Below, piece by piece: positions 1 to 9,226 of a DNA stretch of 64,000 nt; the stretch's first letter is position 1; every line of letters starts with the position of its first letter. This DNA comes from Bacillus sp. RO3 (GTDB lineage Bacteria > Bacillota > Bacilli > Bacillales > Bacillaceae_B): assembly GCF_012911895.1 (NCBI RefSeq), contig NZ_JAAXCV010000033.1:99780-163779 (forward strand). Direction: 5' to 3'. The notes under the pieces are model-generated. The model did not search any database and had not been told where the DNA came from. It saw only the letters and a list, made by a program, of their open reading frames with translations. Position numbers and translations under genes: made by a program.

Positions 1-362
1 CCCACTAGACTTACGGCTGATACCATTTTTAACCATGTTGTGATTACAGACACAAAATCTTGTCAAATCAAGGTTTTTGAGCATTTTTTATCGAACTGAT
101 TGTATGCTAAGGTTAATGGGAAATGTTTTTACGTGAGACAGGCATTCATGGAATACATCACAACGAAAGACATTTTATAAAAGCCTCTAATAACCTCTAA
201 ACTCAATTTCTATCGTTTTAGATACTGTAATTGTCAGGTAGAAACGTACTACCTCCCATTAAGGCTAAAATGTATTTACATTTCACCGGTGATTAAATTG
301 TGATTGGAAATGAATCAACGTTCTCTCGCGTGAACAAATAGTGTTCAGGAGATGATCGTTTT
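1..362. other. Intergenic region upstream of the symporter
   Basis: I see no gene here. A short inverted repeat, AGGTAG-N7-CTACCT, lies at 236-254 and could be an operator for the downstream transporter. The symporter ribosome site AGGAG is at 347-351. No clear -35/-10 pair stands out. Confidence 0.4.
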
Positions 363-1772
363 ATGGAATTACAACAAAATCCTCATTTACTATGGTTTAT
401 TGGGATCTATGCGGTCCTCATGATTGGTATAGGGACGTATATGTCCAAGAAGGTATCAAGCAGCAATGACTTTATCCTCGCAGGAAAAAGTCTCGGTCCC
501 TTTGTACTGATGGGAACATTGCTTGCAACGTGGACTGGAAGTGGAAGTATATCAGGGGGAGAAACTTCTGTGGCATACAGCTTTGGAATTATTCCTTCCT
601 TAATGCTCATGATCCCGACCCTTGTGGGAATCTTGATTCTTTACCTGGTCGCACCGAAGATCCGCGCGTTCAGCAAATATACAGTTTCAGCAATATTAGA
701 AGAAAAGTATGGATCCACTGCACGAAATCTTTCAAGTGTCATCATTATCCTGGCTTATGTAGGGATTGTTTCTTATCAGATGAAAGGTTTCGGCTTTATC
801 CTTAATTTAACAACCGGTATGTCCGTTGGACTTGGTACGACCATCGGGGCAGTCTTGATCGTTTTCCTTGCGATGATCGGAGGCTTGCGATCTGTTTCTC
901 AGACAGATGCACTGAGTGGTTTTCTCATGGTCGGAGGCTTAATTATTACCGTCCCAACCATCTTCTTCATTGCCGGCGGATGGGATGAAATCGTGCAAAA
1001 TGTACCCGCTTCCCATATGTCAGCAACAGGTAACTTATCCATCATTCAATTGATCGGCTATTTATTGCCATCACTATTCTTGTTATTGGGTGATCAGAAC
1101 ATGTATCAGCGTCTGGCTTCTTCTAAAGGAGATTCTTCATCAAGAAAAGGACAAATTGGATGGCTCATTGCCATGATCATCATTTCTCCTGCCATCTCCT
1201 TAATCGCCTTCGCTTCCCGTTCCCTGTTCCCGGATATTGATCCAGGAATGGCTCTGATGGCTACGACGATTGCCATGCCGATTGGAATTGGGGGAATCCT
1301 TCTGGCAGCAGCGGCTTCCTTTATCATTACAACTGGTAATTCGTATCTATTGTCTGCTGCAACGAATCTAACCTATGATATTTACGGAAAATATATCAAT
1401 TCGAATGCTTCAGATGATAAACAGCTGAAAATGACGAAGATGTTCATTGTGGTACTGGGTGCTATGGCATTCATCATTATCAATTACTTCCCAAGCGTCC
1501 TGGATGTTCAAATGTACGCGTACACTGTTTATGGTGCAGGCATTACACCAGCCGTCTTAGCCGTTTTCTTCTGGAAACGTGTGAATGCTGCTGGAGGCGT
1601 ATCTTCAATGCTTGCCGGTGTGATCTCTACGTTGATCTGGGAGATTGTTCTTCAGAAACCATTTGATCTGAATAGTGTTGTCATTGCTGTTCCGTTAGCC
1701 ATCATTGTATTGATCGTCGTGACTCTCATGACGACAAAAAAGAATGAAGCTGAGTTACAGCAAACGGCATAA
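363..1772 (+). CDS. Sodium:solute symporter (SSS family)
   Basis: A 469-residue membrane protein with about 13 hydrophobic segments, the usual size for the solute:sodium symporter family, which imports a small solute with Na+. The conserved core is visible: the early WTGSGSISGGE segment (residues about 57-67) and the GNSYLLSAATNLTYDIY segment near residues 326-342. The start is ATG with AGGAG eleven bases upstream. It is a single gene closed by its own terminator. The substrate cannot be read from sequence; the neighbouring aminotransferase and kynurenine genes suggest an amino acid or organic acid, but that is inference. Confidence 0.85.
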   Translation: MELQQNPHLLWFIGIYAVLMIGIGTYMSKKVSSSNDFILAGKSLGPFVLMGTLLATWTGSGSISGGETSVAYSFGIIPSLMLMIPTLVGILILYLVAPKIRAFSKYTVSAILEEKYGSTARNLSSVIIILAYVGIVSYQMKGFGFILNLTTGMSVGLGTTIGAVLIVFLAMIGGLRSVSQTDALSGFLMVGGLIITVPTIFFIAGGWDEIVQNVPASHMSATGNLSIIQLIGYLLPSLFLLLGDQNMYQRLASSKGDSSSRKGQIGWLIAMIIISPAISLIAFASRSLFPDIDPGMALMATTIAMPIGIGGILLAAAASFIITTGNSYLLSAATNLTYDIYGKYINSNASDDKQLKMTKMFIVVLGAMAFIIINYFPSVLDVQMYAYTVYGAGITPAVLAVFFWKRVNAAGGVSSMLAGVISTLIWEIVLQKPFDLNSVVIAVPLAIIVLIVVTLMTTKKNEAELQQTA

Positions 1773-1849
1773 CACAATATGAACCATATTAAGGTATGCT
1801 CTTCATGCCGCTCATGATCTCCGTGCAGGACTTCGCTTTCCAAGGGCGT

Positions 1850-1880
1850 AAGAAGCCTCCTCACGCAGGAGGCTTCTTCT
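1850..1880 (+). terminator. Rho-independent terminator after the symporter
   Basis: AAGAAGCCTCCT at 1850-1861 pairs perfectly with AGGAGGCTTCTT at 1867-1878 over a 5-base loop, followed by a short pyrimidine tail. Confidence 0.85.
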
Positions 1881-1933
1881 TGCATTCCAATCAAGGAAAG
1901 AGCTACCCTCTAGATTGTCCATTTATACAAGGT

Positions 1934-1981
1934 TAAAAACCCAGACTCATTTCCCTCCTGGAAGGCAAATGAGTCCGGGTT
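1934..1981 (-). terminator. Terminator of the yjiH-aminotransferase operon
   Basis: Read on the minus strand, ACCCGGACTCATTT pairs with AAATGAGTCTGGGT with one G-U wobble and is followed by TTTTTAACC. The same position is a mismatch on the plus strand, so it serves the minus-strand operon. Confidence 0.8.
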
Positions 1982-2020
1982 TATTTTTGGTAAACACTTT
2001 TGGATCAACCTACAAACCAG

Positions 2021-3343
2021 TTAATCAAAATGGCTCATCAATGTCGCCTCATATTCACTCAATGCTTCATCCAACATGCGAAGTCCGTCATCGATCTGCT
2101 CTTTTGTGACAGTGAGGGGCGGAATCATGCGGATGACTTCAGAATGATTCCCACAAAGATAAAATAACACTCCTTTTTCCAGAGCCCTGTCAAGAATGTC
2201 CATTAAGCCCTCCTGATTGGGTTTTCCTGTTTGAGGGTGAACGATCTCAATCCCGATCATCAGTCCAACGGCACGTATGCTCCCAATCACATCATGCTTT
2301 TCCTTTAAAAGCTCCAGCCTGGAAACGGCATAGGCTCCCATTGTTTTCGTGTTATCAAGGAGATTTTCTTCCTTCATGACTTCTAAAGTTGCAAGTCCAA
2401 CGGAACAGGCAATCGGGTTCCCCCCAAAGGTCGTCCCATGGCTTCCAAGGGGCCACTCCCTCATCAGTTTATTGGATGCAACCGTGGCACTCAAAGGGAG
2501 CCCCGACGCTATGCCTTTTGCAATGGCCATGATATCCGGCGTCACATCAAAGGTTTGGGCAGCGAACCAATTTCCCGTACGTCCAAATCCTGTTTGGACT
2601 TCATCGAAAATCAGTAAGATATTGTGGCGATCACAAATCTCCCTTACTTTTTGGAGCCATGCTTTCGGTGGAACAATGTACCCTCCTTCGCCAAGGACAG
2701 GTTCCAAGATCACACATGCTACCTCTTCTGGAGTGACCTGATGATTGAAGAGAGTATCAAAATCCTTTTCAAGCTTTTCTACAACATAAGTTACTGAATC
2801 GGCTCCCTCGGGACATTCCCTTTCATTCGCATACGGAATCTGGTACGTCAATCCTGATGGCTGCATAAACTTTCGATACTTGCTCTTGGAAGTCGTGACA
2901 CTCAATGCACCAAGAGAACGTCCATGGAAACAACCGGTGAATGAAACAACATACGGACGCTTCGTGACATATTTGGCAAGTTTGATGGCACCCTCAATCG
3001 CCTCGGTTCCACTATTGGCGAAGAAAAAACTATCCAAATCTCCCGGGAGAATCTCTGCCAGTTCATCTGCCAACCGCAGGATCGATTCATACATGATGAC
3101 ACCTGAAGGACCGTGCATCAGCCCGTCTGCTGCATCCTTGATCGCCTGTACAACTTTCGGATGGCGATGTCCAACATTCGTTACGGCAATTCCAGAAGTG
3201 AAATCGAGATATTTCTTTCCGTCCAATCCGTAGTAATAGCAGCCCTCTTCCTTCACTACCGGTAAATTCGGGTGGTCCTTCGCCATACTGGGAGCCAGGC
3301 GATTAGGCATATGTTGTATAAGCTCTTCAAATGTTCGATCCAT
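2021..3343 (-). CDS. Class III PLP aminotransferase (GABA/ornithine type)
   Basis: About 440 residues of the class III aminotransferase fold, related to 4-aminobutyrate and acetylornithine aminotransferases. The cofactor-binding [14 protein letters not shown] segment, the [13 protein letters not shown] segment with its catalytic Asp, and the AKGIASGLP segment with the PLP lysine are all present. The frame is open to 3358, but the ATG at 3343 has GGAGG eight bases upstream, whereas the ATG at 3358 would include that site, so 3343 is chosen. It lies 40 bp downstream of a YjiH-type membrane protein and shares its sigma-54 promoter. The amino donor is not known; omega-amino acids or diamines are likely for the family. 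Confidence 0.85.
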   Translation of the reverse strand: MDRTFEELIQHMPNRLAPSMAKDHPNLPVVKEEGCYYYGLDGKKYLDFTSGIAVTNVGHRHPKVVQAIKDAADGLMHGPSGVIMYESILRLADELAEILPGDLDSFFFANSGTEAIEGAIKLAKYVTKRPYVVSFTGCFHGRSLGALSVTTSKSKYRKFMQPSGLTYQIPYANERECPEGADSVTYVVEKLEKDFDTLFNHQVTPEEVACVILEPVLGEGGYIVPPKAWLQKVREICDRHNILLIFDEVQTGFGRTGNWFAAQTFDVTPDIMAIAKGIASGLPLSATVASNKLMREWPLGSHGTTFGGNPIACSVGLATLEVMKEENLLDNTKTMGAYAVSRLELLKEKHDVIGSIRAVGLMIGIEIVHPQTGKPNQEGLMDILDRALEKGVLFYLCGNHSEVIRMIPPLTVTKEQIDDGLRMLDEALSEYEATLMSHFD

Positions 3344-3382
3344 TCCAGTAACCTCCATTTTGTGACTGATTCATTTGTTTTT

Positions 3383-4768
3383 TTACATAAAGAAGAAATG
3401 CGCTAACAATGCAACGATCGGTAAGGTGATGACCGTACGCTGAATAAAGATAATAAATAGGTCCAAAAAGCTGATAGGTATTTTGGATTTGATTAATAGA
3501 ATCCCAATTTCAGACATATAGATTAATTGGGTCAAAGACATAGCGGCAATGACGAATCTAGTAAGCTCACTTTCTATCCCGCTGCCGACTACAGCAGGTA
3601 AAAACATATCTGCAAAACCAACGATCATGGCCGGAGCAGCATCTGCCGCCTGGGGAATTTGCAACAATTCAAGGAGCGGAACGATTGGGTATGCCAATAC
3701 ATCAAACACCGGAGTGTATTCCGCTATGACCAAAGCAAGAGTTCCCAGAGCCATAACAAGGGGAATCAGACCAAACCAGATATCTACTACGTTTTGAAGT
3801 CCTTTCTTCGTCACTTCTCCCACGCTCTTCACTTCAGATGCTTTTTCTACAGCTTTTTCAAACCCCCATTGAAAACGGGAGACATTTTCCGGTACCGTTT
3901 CGGAAATTTGCATTCCAACCGGCTCATAATACGTATCTTTCTTGCGGGAAAGGGGAGGGATTCGCGGGCAGATGACAGCAGCGGCGATCCCGGCAATGAC
4001 CACTGTCGCATACAGCTGGACAAACATGGATTCCAAGCCGATGAAACTTACGATCACAAGACTGAAAGCGATTGAAGCAACAGAGAAATTTGTGGCAATG
4101 ACTGCCGCCTCACGCTTCGTGTAGTAGCCTTCTTCAAATTGCTTTGTCGTGATCAAAACCCCTACTGTCCCACTCCCCATCCAGGAAGCAAGCGCATCGA
4201 TGGATGAACGTCCAGGCAATTGGAATAGAGGCTTCATGATTTTCTGCAATAATGTACCGAAGAAATCCATCAATCCAAAGTCCAGAAGAAGCGGCATCAA
4301 CAACCCTGCAAATAAGAACCATGTGGCCAGGACAGGAACCAGGGAATACAACACGGTTCCTCCTGTAAAGTCAGAAATAATCCATTCGGGACCACTTCCG
4401 TTTACCGTCATCACCGCAAAGATCGACCCAAGGACACGAACTGCGATCCAAAAGTATCCGACGTCGAACAATCCTTTTAAGAATGATTGATTGATAATCC
4501 ACTGAGGTTTAACCATCTTTGTATAAATAGCCATAAGAGCTGAAAAACCAAAAACCACTGTCATGAATAATGGAAGGACACCTTCAAGCAACCCTTGAAA
4601 ATATGAAGCAAAGATTCCGACTCCGATTGTCATATTTCCCTGATACGTAACAGGGACAAGGAACAACAATACCCCTAATAATGATGGAATGATGAACTTC
4701 ATCGCTTCCCTTGTTGTCGTCCCCGAACGGGTTTCAAATTGACTGACATTCTGCTTACCAACTTCCAT
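3383..4768 (-). CDS. yjiH: YjiH family membrane protein (nucleoside-recognition/Gate domain)
   Basis: A 461-residue polytopic membrane protein with two Gate-type halves, matching the YjiH family in length and layout. Membrane segments begin near residue 25 and recur to the C-terminus; a soluble loop occupies about residues 275-325. The ORF could start at TTG 4774, but the ATG at 4768 is better placed behind AAAAGGGGTG. It is the first gene after the sigma-54 promoter and is followed by an aminotransferase, so it probably exports or imports the substrate or product of that enzyme. Transport activity has not been defined for the family as far as I know. Confidence 0.8.
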   Translation of the reverse strand: MEVGKQNVSQFETRSGTTTREAMKFIIPSLLGVLLFLVPVTYQGNMTIGVGIFASYFQGLLEGVLPLFMTVVFGFSALMAIYTKMVKPQWIINQSFLKGLFDVGYFWIAVRVLGSIFAVMTVNGSGPEWIISDFTGGTVLYSLVPVLATWFLFAGLLMPLLLDFGLMDFFGTLLQKIMKPLFQLPGRSSIDALASWMGSGTVGVLITTKQFEEGYYTKREAAVIATNFSVASIAFSLVIVSFIGLESMFVQLYATVVIAGIAAAVICPRIPPLSRKKDTYYEPVGMQISETVPENVSRFQWGFEKAVEKASEVKSVGEVTKKGLQNVVDIWFGLIPLVMALGTLALVIAEYTPVFDVLAYPIVPLLELLQIPQAADAAPAMIVGFADMFLPAVVGSGIESELTRFVIAAMSLTQLIYMSEIGILLIKSKIPISFLDLFIIFIQRTVITLPIVALLAHFFFM

Positions 4769-4863
4769 TGTCAAACACCCCTTTTAAAATGATTCCATTT
4801 CCTTTAATCATGAAGCTTTTCCCCTTGGATCCCATCCTCCTCCTCTTCTTATCACCTTTATAC

Positions 4864-4881
4864 ATGCAAATATCGTGCCAA
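4864..4881 (-). promoter_or_regulatory. Sigma-54 (SigL) promoter, -24/-12 type
   Basis: The minus strand reads TTGGCACGATATTTGCAT: the GG and GC of the -24/-12 elements are exactly ten bases apart, matching the TGGCAC-N5-TTGC consensus. It lies about 95 bp upstream of the yjiH-like start and begins 4 bp past the stop of the sigma-54 activator gene, so it most likely drives yjiH and the aminotransferase. Confidence 0.9.
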
Positions 4882-4884
4882 TAT

Positions 4885-6264
4885 TCATTTAATGTTATAT
4901 TTTTTCAGTTTCCTGACTACAGATGGTTGGCTGATCCCCAGACGTTGAGCCATCAAGGTCGTTGTCTTATGTTTCTCCTTCGCATTCTTAAGTACCTGCT
5001 CCTCCACCGCTTCAAGAATATCCCGCAATGATTGACCATCATGCTCGAATGTTGAAATATCACCAATCTGTTTGATGTATCCAGGGGGCAGATTCTGCAT
5101 CTCTATTAATTGCTTGGAAGAGGTCACGACAAGCCTTTCTATAAGATTCATCAACTCCCTGACATTCCCTTTCCAATCCTGGATCAATAACTGGTGTATG
5201 ACCCCTTCATCCAACTCTCTTTCCCGCTGGTATTTCTCACAAAAGAACGTCACAAAATAGTCGATCATTGCCATGATGTCTGAAGTCCGTTCCCTTAGGG
5301 GCGGGATCGTAATAGGGACAACATTTAAACGAAAATACAAATCACGCCTGAACTCCCTCTCATCCACAGCCTTCTCCAGATCTTTGTTGGTAGCTGCGAG
5401 GATCCGAAAGTCGACCTTTCGCTGCTTCGTACCACCGACCCGATAAAACTGCTTTTCTTGAATGAATTTTAGAATCTTGACCTGGTTTGACAGGGTCAAC
5501 TCCCCTATTTCATCCAAGAATAAGGTCCCGCCTTCCGCGAGCTCTGCCAACCCCACCTTTCCCTTCTTGTCTGCCCCTGTAAAAGAACCGGCTTCATATC
5601 CAAAGAACTCTGCTTCAAATAACGAGTCAGGTATCGATCCACAATTGACCTCAATGAAGGGACCCGCTTTCCTTTGACTTTTGTTATGTATGAATTTCGC
5701 AATATGAGACTTCCCGACACCGGACTCTCCCAGCAAAAGAACATTCACATCCACATCCGCTACTTGCAAAGCGCTCTGTAACACCATTTTCATCTCATCA
5801 CTTGTGGCGATGATCCCTTCTGAATGATGGTGACGGCTTCTTAGGATTTCAAGCTCACCTTTCACTCTTTCCATCTCATGCTCCATATCCGTCAGATACT
5901 TCTTCATATTCAATAATTCTGTTACATCATGGGAATAACTTACGACCCTGACCAGTTCCCCGGAATCATGGAATACAGGGATCCCTGTCACGAGGAGCTT
6001 CTTGCCTTCTTTACTGGTCTGAACCAACGTGATTTTTTTCTTTTCCTTCAAGACGATCGGGGTCAAGATGGGAGAAAAAACACCTTCCTTTTCAAGATCG
6101 TACACTGATTTGCCTATCATTTCTTTAGAATCCACGTTATAAATATCCCCTGTTGCTTCACTTACCTTCAAGATGATTCCATCCGTATTGGTCACTAAAA
6201 TATCCTCTTGAAGTGAGTGAAGAATCGCCTCATTTTCATTCCAGTTTTTTTTATCCACCGTCAC
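4885..6264 (-). CDS. Sigma-54-dependent activator with PAS sensor domain
   Basis: A 459-residue regulator. A PAS domain covers residues about 12-115, a charged helical linker about 115-150, the AAA+ domain about 152-380 and a Fis-type helix-turn-helix about 425-459. Walker A is GESGVGKS (179-186), the sigma-54 contact loop is GSFTGA (226-231; Ser replaces the usual Ala) and Walker B is GGTLFLDE (245-252). The start is GTG with AAAGGGGATG upstream. It would open sigma-54 promoters after a signal bound by the PAS domain. The only sigma-54 promoter seen in the window is the one just behind this gene, so yjiH-aminotransferase is the likely target. The ligand is unknown. Confidence 0.9.
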   Translation of the reverse strand: MTVDKKNWNENEAILHSLQEDILVTNTDGIILKVSEATGDIYNVDSKEMIGKSVYDLEKEGVFSPILTPIVLKEKKKITLVQTSKEGKKLLVTGIPVFHDSGELVRVVSYSHDVTELLNMKKYLTDMEHEMERVKGELEILRSRHHHSEGIIATSDEMKMVLQSALQVADVDVNVLLLGESGVGKSHIAKFIHNKSQRKAGPFIEVNCGSIPDSLFEAEFFGYEAGSFTGADKKGKVGLAELAEGGTLFLDEIGELTLSNQVKILKFIQEKQFYRVGGTKQRKVDFRILAATNKDLEKAVDEREFRRDLYFRLNVVPITIPPLRERTSDIMAMIDYFVTFFCEKYQRERELDEGVIHQLLIQDWKGNVRELMNLIERLVVTSSKQLIEMQNLPPGYIKQIGDISTFEHDGQSLRDILEAVEEQVLKNAKEKHKTTTLMAQRLGISQPSVVRKLKKYNIK

Positions 6265-6289
6265 ATCAGCATCCCCTTTGCGATTTGAA

Positions 6290-6311
6290 AATTATTCAAA
6301 TATGAATAATT
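6290..6311. promoter_or_regulatory. Inverted repeat, possible operator
   Basis: AATTATTCA-N4-TGAATAATT, a perfect 9-bp dyad, 26 bp upstream of the activator start in the divergent region shared with kynU. It uses the same TGAATAA half-site as the palindrome at 6373-6387. Confidence 0.5.
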
Positions 6312-6372
6312 ATCCCAATAAAATTTATATTAATTCATTTATAACAAAGTTTTTAGACTTTTTATACATTTT

Positions 6373-6387
6373 TGAATAATTTATTCA
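6373..6387. promoter_or_regulatory. Palindrome, possible operator for kynU or the activator
   Basis: TGAATAATTTATTCA is a perfect 15-bp palindrome about 65-80 bp upstream of the predicted kynU transcription start. Which regulator binds it cannot be told. Confidence 0.5.
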
Positions 6388-6418
6388 GAAATAAATATTT
6401 TTTTACATACCTATCCAT

Positions 6419-6446
6419 TTGACAGACCTACCAATTGTTTTACTAT
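6419..6446 (+). promoter_or_regulatory. SigA-type promoter of kynU-kynB
   Basis: TTGACA at 6419-6424 and TACTAT at 6441-6446, 16 bp apart, upstream of the kynU start at 6498. Confidence 0.6.
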
Positions 6447-6497
6447 TCAAATCATTTCGATTATCATTTTGGTAAGACTGTTAAAGGTGGGATAGGA

Positions 6498-7781
6498 ATG
6501 ACAGATGAAGAAAAATGGACGCTGAAACATGCGGAGGAACTGGATAGGCAGGATTCATTGGCCCATTACCGCAACGAATTTTACATAAAAAGTGACCACT
6601 ATTATATGGATGGAAATTCATTGGGTTTATTATCTAAAAGGGCAGAGAAGTCATTACTGACATCATTGGAGGATTGGAAGGAACATGGCATCGACGGCTG
6701 GATGGACGGCCGGGAACCTTGGTTCTACTATTCTGAAAAGCTCGGTGACATGACAGCTCCATTGATAGGGGCAGAAAAGGACGAGGTGATCGTAACAGGA
6801 TCCATCACTACAAACCTGCACCAGTTACTTTCCACTTTCTATCAACCTAAAGGAAAACGAACAAAAATCTTAGGGGACGAATTGAATTTCCCTTCAGATA
6901 TTTATGCAATCCAAAGTCAGCTTGAGTTAAAGGGACACTCTCCTGAAGACCATTTGATTCAAGTGGAAAGCGGGGACGGATACACGTTAAGAGAAGAAGA
7001 TATTATTGAGAAGATGACAGAAGATATTGCACTGATCCTTTTACCTTCCGTACTCTATCGAAGTGGGCAGCTTCTTGATATAAAGCGATTGACCAGTGAA
7101 GCGCATAAACGGGGGATTGTGATCGGGTTCGATTTAGCCCACTCCATCGGGGCCCTGCCCCATCAATTACATGAAGACGGAGTGGATTTCGCCGTATGGT
7201 GCAATTATAAATACTTGAACAGCGGTCCTGGCGGTGTCGGCGGATTATTTGTTCACAATAGACATAGAGGGAAAAAGCCCGGACTTTCCGGTTGGTTCAG
7301 CTCCCGTAAGGACAAGCAATTCGATATGGACCACACCTTGAATCATGCAGATTCTGCCGGCGCCTTCCAAATCGGGACACCGCATATATTAAGCAGCGCT
7401 CCTTTACTGGGCTCCCTCGAGCTGTTTGAAGAAGCAGGCATTGGGAACCTGAGAAGGAAATCCCTTTCCCTGACACGATTCATGATGAATCTCATTCAAC
7501 AGGAGCTTGTCCATTATGGGTTTACACTCTGCAACCCTCTCGAGGACGATCGAAGAGGGGGGCATATCAGTTTAAGGCACGAGGAGGCTGCGAGAATCTG
7601 TAAAGCATTGAAGGTGAATAACGTCACACCTGACTTCCGTTCCCCGGACGTGATCAGACTTGCACCCGTTGCCCTTTATTCTTCCTACACCGATGTGTGG
7701 GAGACGGTTAGGATCCTGAAGAGCATCATGGAGAATGAAGAATATAAACAATTTGAGAATACGCGGAATGTCGTAGCGTAA
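6498..7781 (+). CDS. kynU: Kynureninase
   Basis: A 427-residue PLP enzyme that cleaves kynurenine (or 3-hydroxykynurenine) to anthranilate (or 3-hydroxyanthranilate) and alanine. The [12 protein letters not shown] segment near the N-terminus and the [13 protein letters not shown] segment with the PLP lysine are typical of kynureninase, and the length fits. The frame is open from 6435, but the ATG at 6498 follows AAAGGTGGGATAGGA and gives the family N-terminus. kynB begins 29 bp downstream in the same operon. No tryptophan dioxygenase (kynA) is nearby, so the first step must be encoded elsewhere or kynurenine is taken up. Confidence 0.92.
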   Translation: MTDEEKWTLKHAEELDRQDSLAHYRNEFYIKSDHYYMDGNSLGLLSKRAEKSLLTSLEDWKEHGIDGWMDGREPWFYYSEKLGDMTAPLIGAEKDEVIVTGSITTNLHQLLSTFYQPKGKRTKILGDELNFPSDIYAIQSQLELKGHSPEDHLIQVESGDGYTLREEDIIEKMTEDIALILLPSVLYRSGQLLDIKRLTSEAHKRGIVIGFDLAHSIGALPHQLHEDGVDFAVWCNYKYLNSGPGGVGGLFVHNRHRGKKPGLSGWFSSRKDKQFDMDHTLNHADSAGAFQIGTPHILSSAPLLGSLELFEEAGIGNLRRKSLSLTRFMMNLIQQELVHYGFTLCNPLEDDRRGGHISLRHEEAARICKALKVNNVTPDFRSPDVIRLAPVALYSSYTDVWETVRILKSIMENEEYKQFENTRNVVA

Positions 7782-7810
7782 TGCATACCGGATTGAGAGG
7801 ATGAGAAGGA

Positions 7811-8437
7811 ATGAAAATCATTGATATTTCCCGCCCCCTGCATAACAATACACCGGTTTGGCCTGGGGACACCCCGTTTGGGTACTCTTTGAAATGGACG
7901 AAGGCGGACACGGGGTCCGTGAATGTCGGACAGCTCACAATGAGTTCACACACCGGTACACACGTGGATGCTCCCTTCCATTTCGACAGTGCCGGACAAC
8001 GGATCATTGACCTTTCGTTAGAGAAATTTATGGGCCCTGCCCTTGTTGTATCCATGGAAGGGGCTGCGGAAATAAGCCCTGAACAGTTGGAAGAGGTTGA
8101 TTTCACAGGAATTCAGAAGATTCTTTTCAAAACCAATGCATGGAAGAATCCTGATCGGTTTCCCGACAGCATCCCGCCCATTACGAAAGACCTTTCCCCT
8201 TACCTGAAGGAAAAAGGCATTGACCTGATCGGAGTGGACCTTCCATCTGTCGACCCGTTAGATAGCAAGGAGCTAGCATCCCACCATTCTTTGCAGGAGC
8301 ATGGAATCGGGATATTGGAAGGGATTGTCCTTAACGGCGTCAAACCTGGTCGTTATGAATTGATCGCCCTTCCCCTCCCTCTTAAAGAAGGAGACGGCTC
8401 TCCTGTTCGAGCGATTTTAATTGACCGGAATGAATAA
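7811..8437 (+). CDS. kynB: Kynurenine formamidase
   Basis: A 208-residue cyclase-family metal hydrolase that converts N-formylkynurenine to kynurenine and formate. The metal-binding signature HTGTHVDAPFHF is at residues about 47-58, and the N-terminal DISRPLHNNTPVWPGD segment is characteristic of KynB. It follows kynU in one operon, and a strong terminator closes the transcript. Confidence 0.92.
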   Translation: MKIIDISRPLHNNTPVWPGDTPFGYSLKWTKADTGSVNVGQLTMSSHTGTHVDAPFHFDSAGQRIIDLSLEKFMGPALVVSMEGAAEISPEQLEEVDFTGIQKILFKTNAWKNPDRFPDSIPPITKDLSPYLKEKGIDLIGVDLPSVDPLDSKELASHHSLQEHGIGILEGIVLNGVKPGRYELIALPLPLKEGDGSPVRAILIDRNE

Positions 8438-8540
8438 GATTACTTTACAGGGTTTAATCTTGCAGAGGCGTTCATTCATTTCTTACAGAGCCTTGGCTCC
8501 ACCAGAACTCTGACAATGTATATTGCCCTTTAATGAAGGA

Positions 8541-8588
8541 AGAAATAACCTATCCCCTGCAGTTGTCATAGAGGATAGGTTATTTCTT
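8541..8588 (+). terminator. Terminator of the kyn operon
   Basis: AGAAATAACCTATCC at 8541-8555 pairs perfectly with GGATAGGTTATTTCT at 8573-8587. Confidence 0.85.
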
Positions 8589-8870
8589 GAGTGACTGCGA
8601 TTATGGCTAGTGTTCATGCACCAAAGGCGATCATCCAATGTAGTACGTCAGCAGTATCGATCATTTCTGCGCATCACCTCCCCATATGTACACCGTTCAC
8701 TATTTTCATATTCTGAGACTTTTATAAAACAGTTCCTCTTATCGAATGGATCCCCGTCCACAAATTCTTCTGACATCCGAATATTATCACTCTGTCGGTT
8801 CATAGACTGTTGGTATAGATGTTTAAAATTCCAACACTTGGACCATAGCTAGAAAAAAGGAGGATATGAC
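8589..8870. other. Intergenic region before the 46-residue protein
   Basis: The 80-codon frame from 8610 lacks a ribosome site and has an unconvincing composition, so I do not call it. The only clear signal is the AAAAAAGGAGG ribosome site just before 8871. Confidence 0.4.
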
Positions 8871-9011
8871 ATGGGGATAACAATCACTTTAGGTTTAGTC
8901 GTGATGCTTGGGATGATTTTGGGTATTCTTATTTATTTCTTAAGACAAGCACTGGATTCAAACGATTCGAAAAAGATCGATTCGCGAGATCATGATCATT
9001 TTTCCCAGTGA
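8871..9011 (+). CDS. Small single-pass membrane protein, 46 residues
   Basis: ATG at 8871 follows AAAAAAGGAGGATATGAC, one of the best ribosome sites in the window. The product begins MGITITLGLVVMLGMILGIL, a single hydrophobic segment of about 25 residues. It continues with a short charged tail rich in Asp, Ser, Lys and His (DSNDSKKIDSRDHDHFSQ). No family is recognised. The strong ribosome site and clean membrane-plus-tail design argue that it is real. It stands alone between the kyn terminator and the convergent helicase gene. Confidence 0.65.
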   Translation: MGITITLGLVVMLGMILGILIYFLRQALDSNDSKKIDSRDHDHFSQ

Positions 9012-9180
9012 CGGGGCAGGCAGCTGAAATGACTGTCTGAACTGAAGTGTCGGGCTCTTTCACCGAAATTCGTATACGATCTGGATGCTGTCGGGTCACT
9101 TTTACCGTTTATCGGGCCAAAACCATCTTTTTCGTGCCAATTGGTGAACAGCTGATCATCAACACTCAACTTCATTCCAC

Positions 9181-9222
9181 AAAAAAACCCCGGCTTCCTT
9201 GATTACAGGGAAACCGGGATTT
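9181..9222 (-). terminator. Terminator of the helicase gene
   Basis: On the minus strand CCCGGTTTCC pairs with GGAAGCCGGG (one G-U) and a run of seven T follows. It lies 5 bp past the helicase stop. Confidence 0.8.
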
Positions 9223-9226
9223 TTCA

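Noticed and set aside
8610..8852. 80-codon plus-strand ORF
   Set aside because: No ribosome site, no recognisable domain and an odd composition; likely chance.
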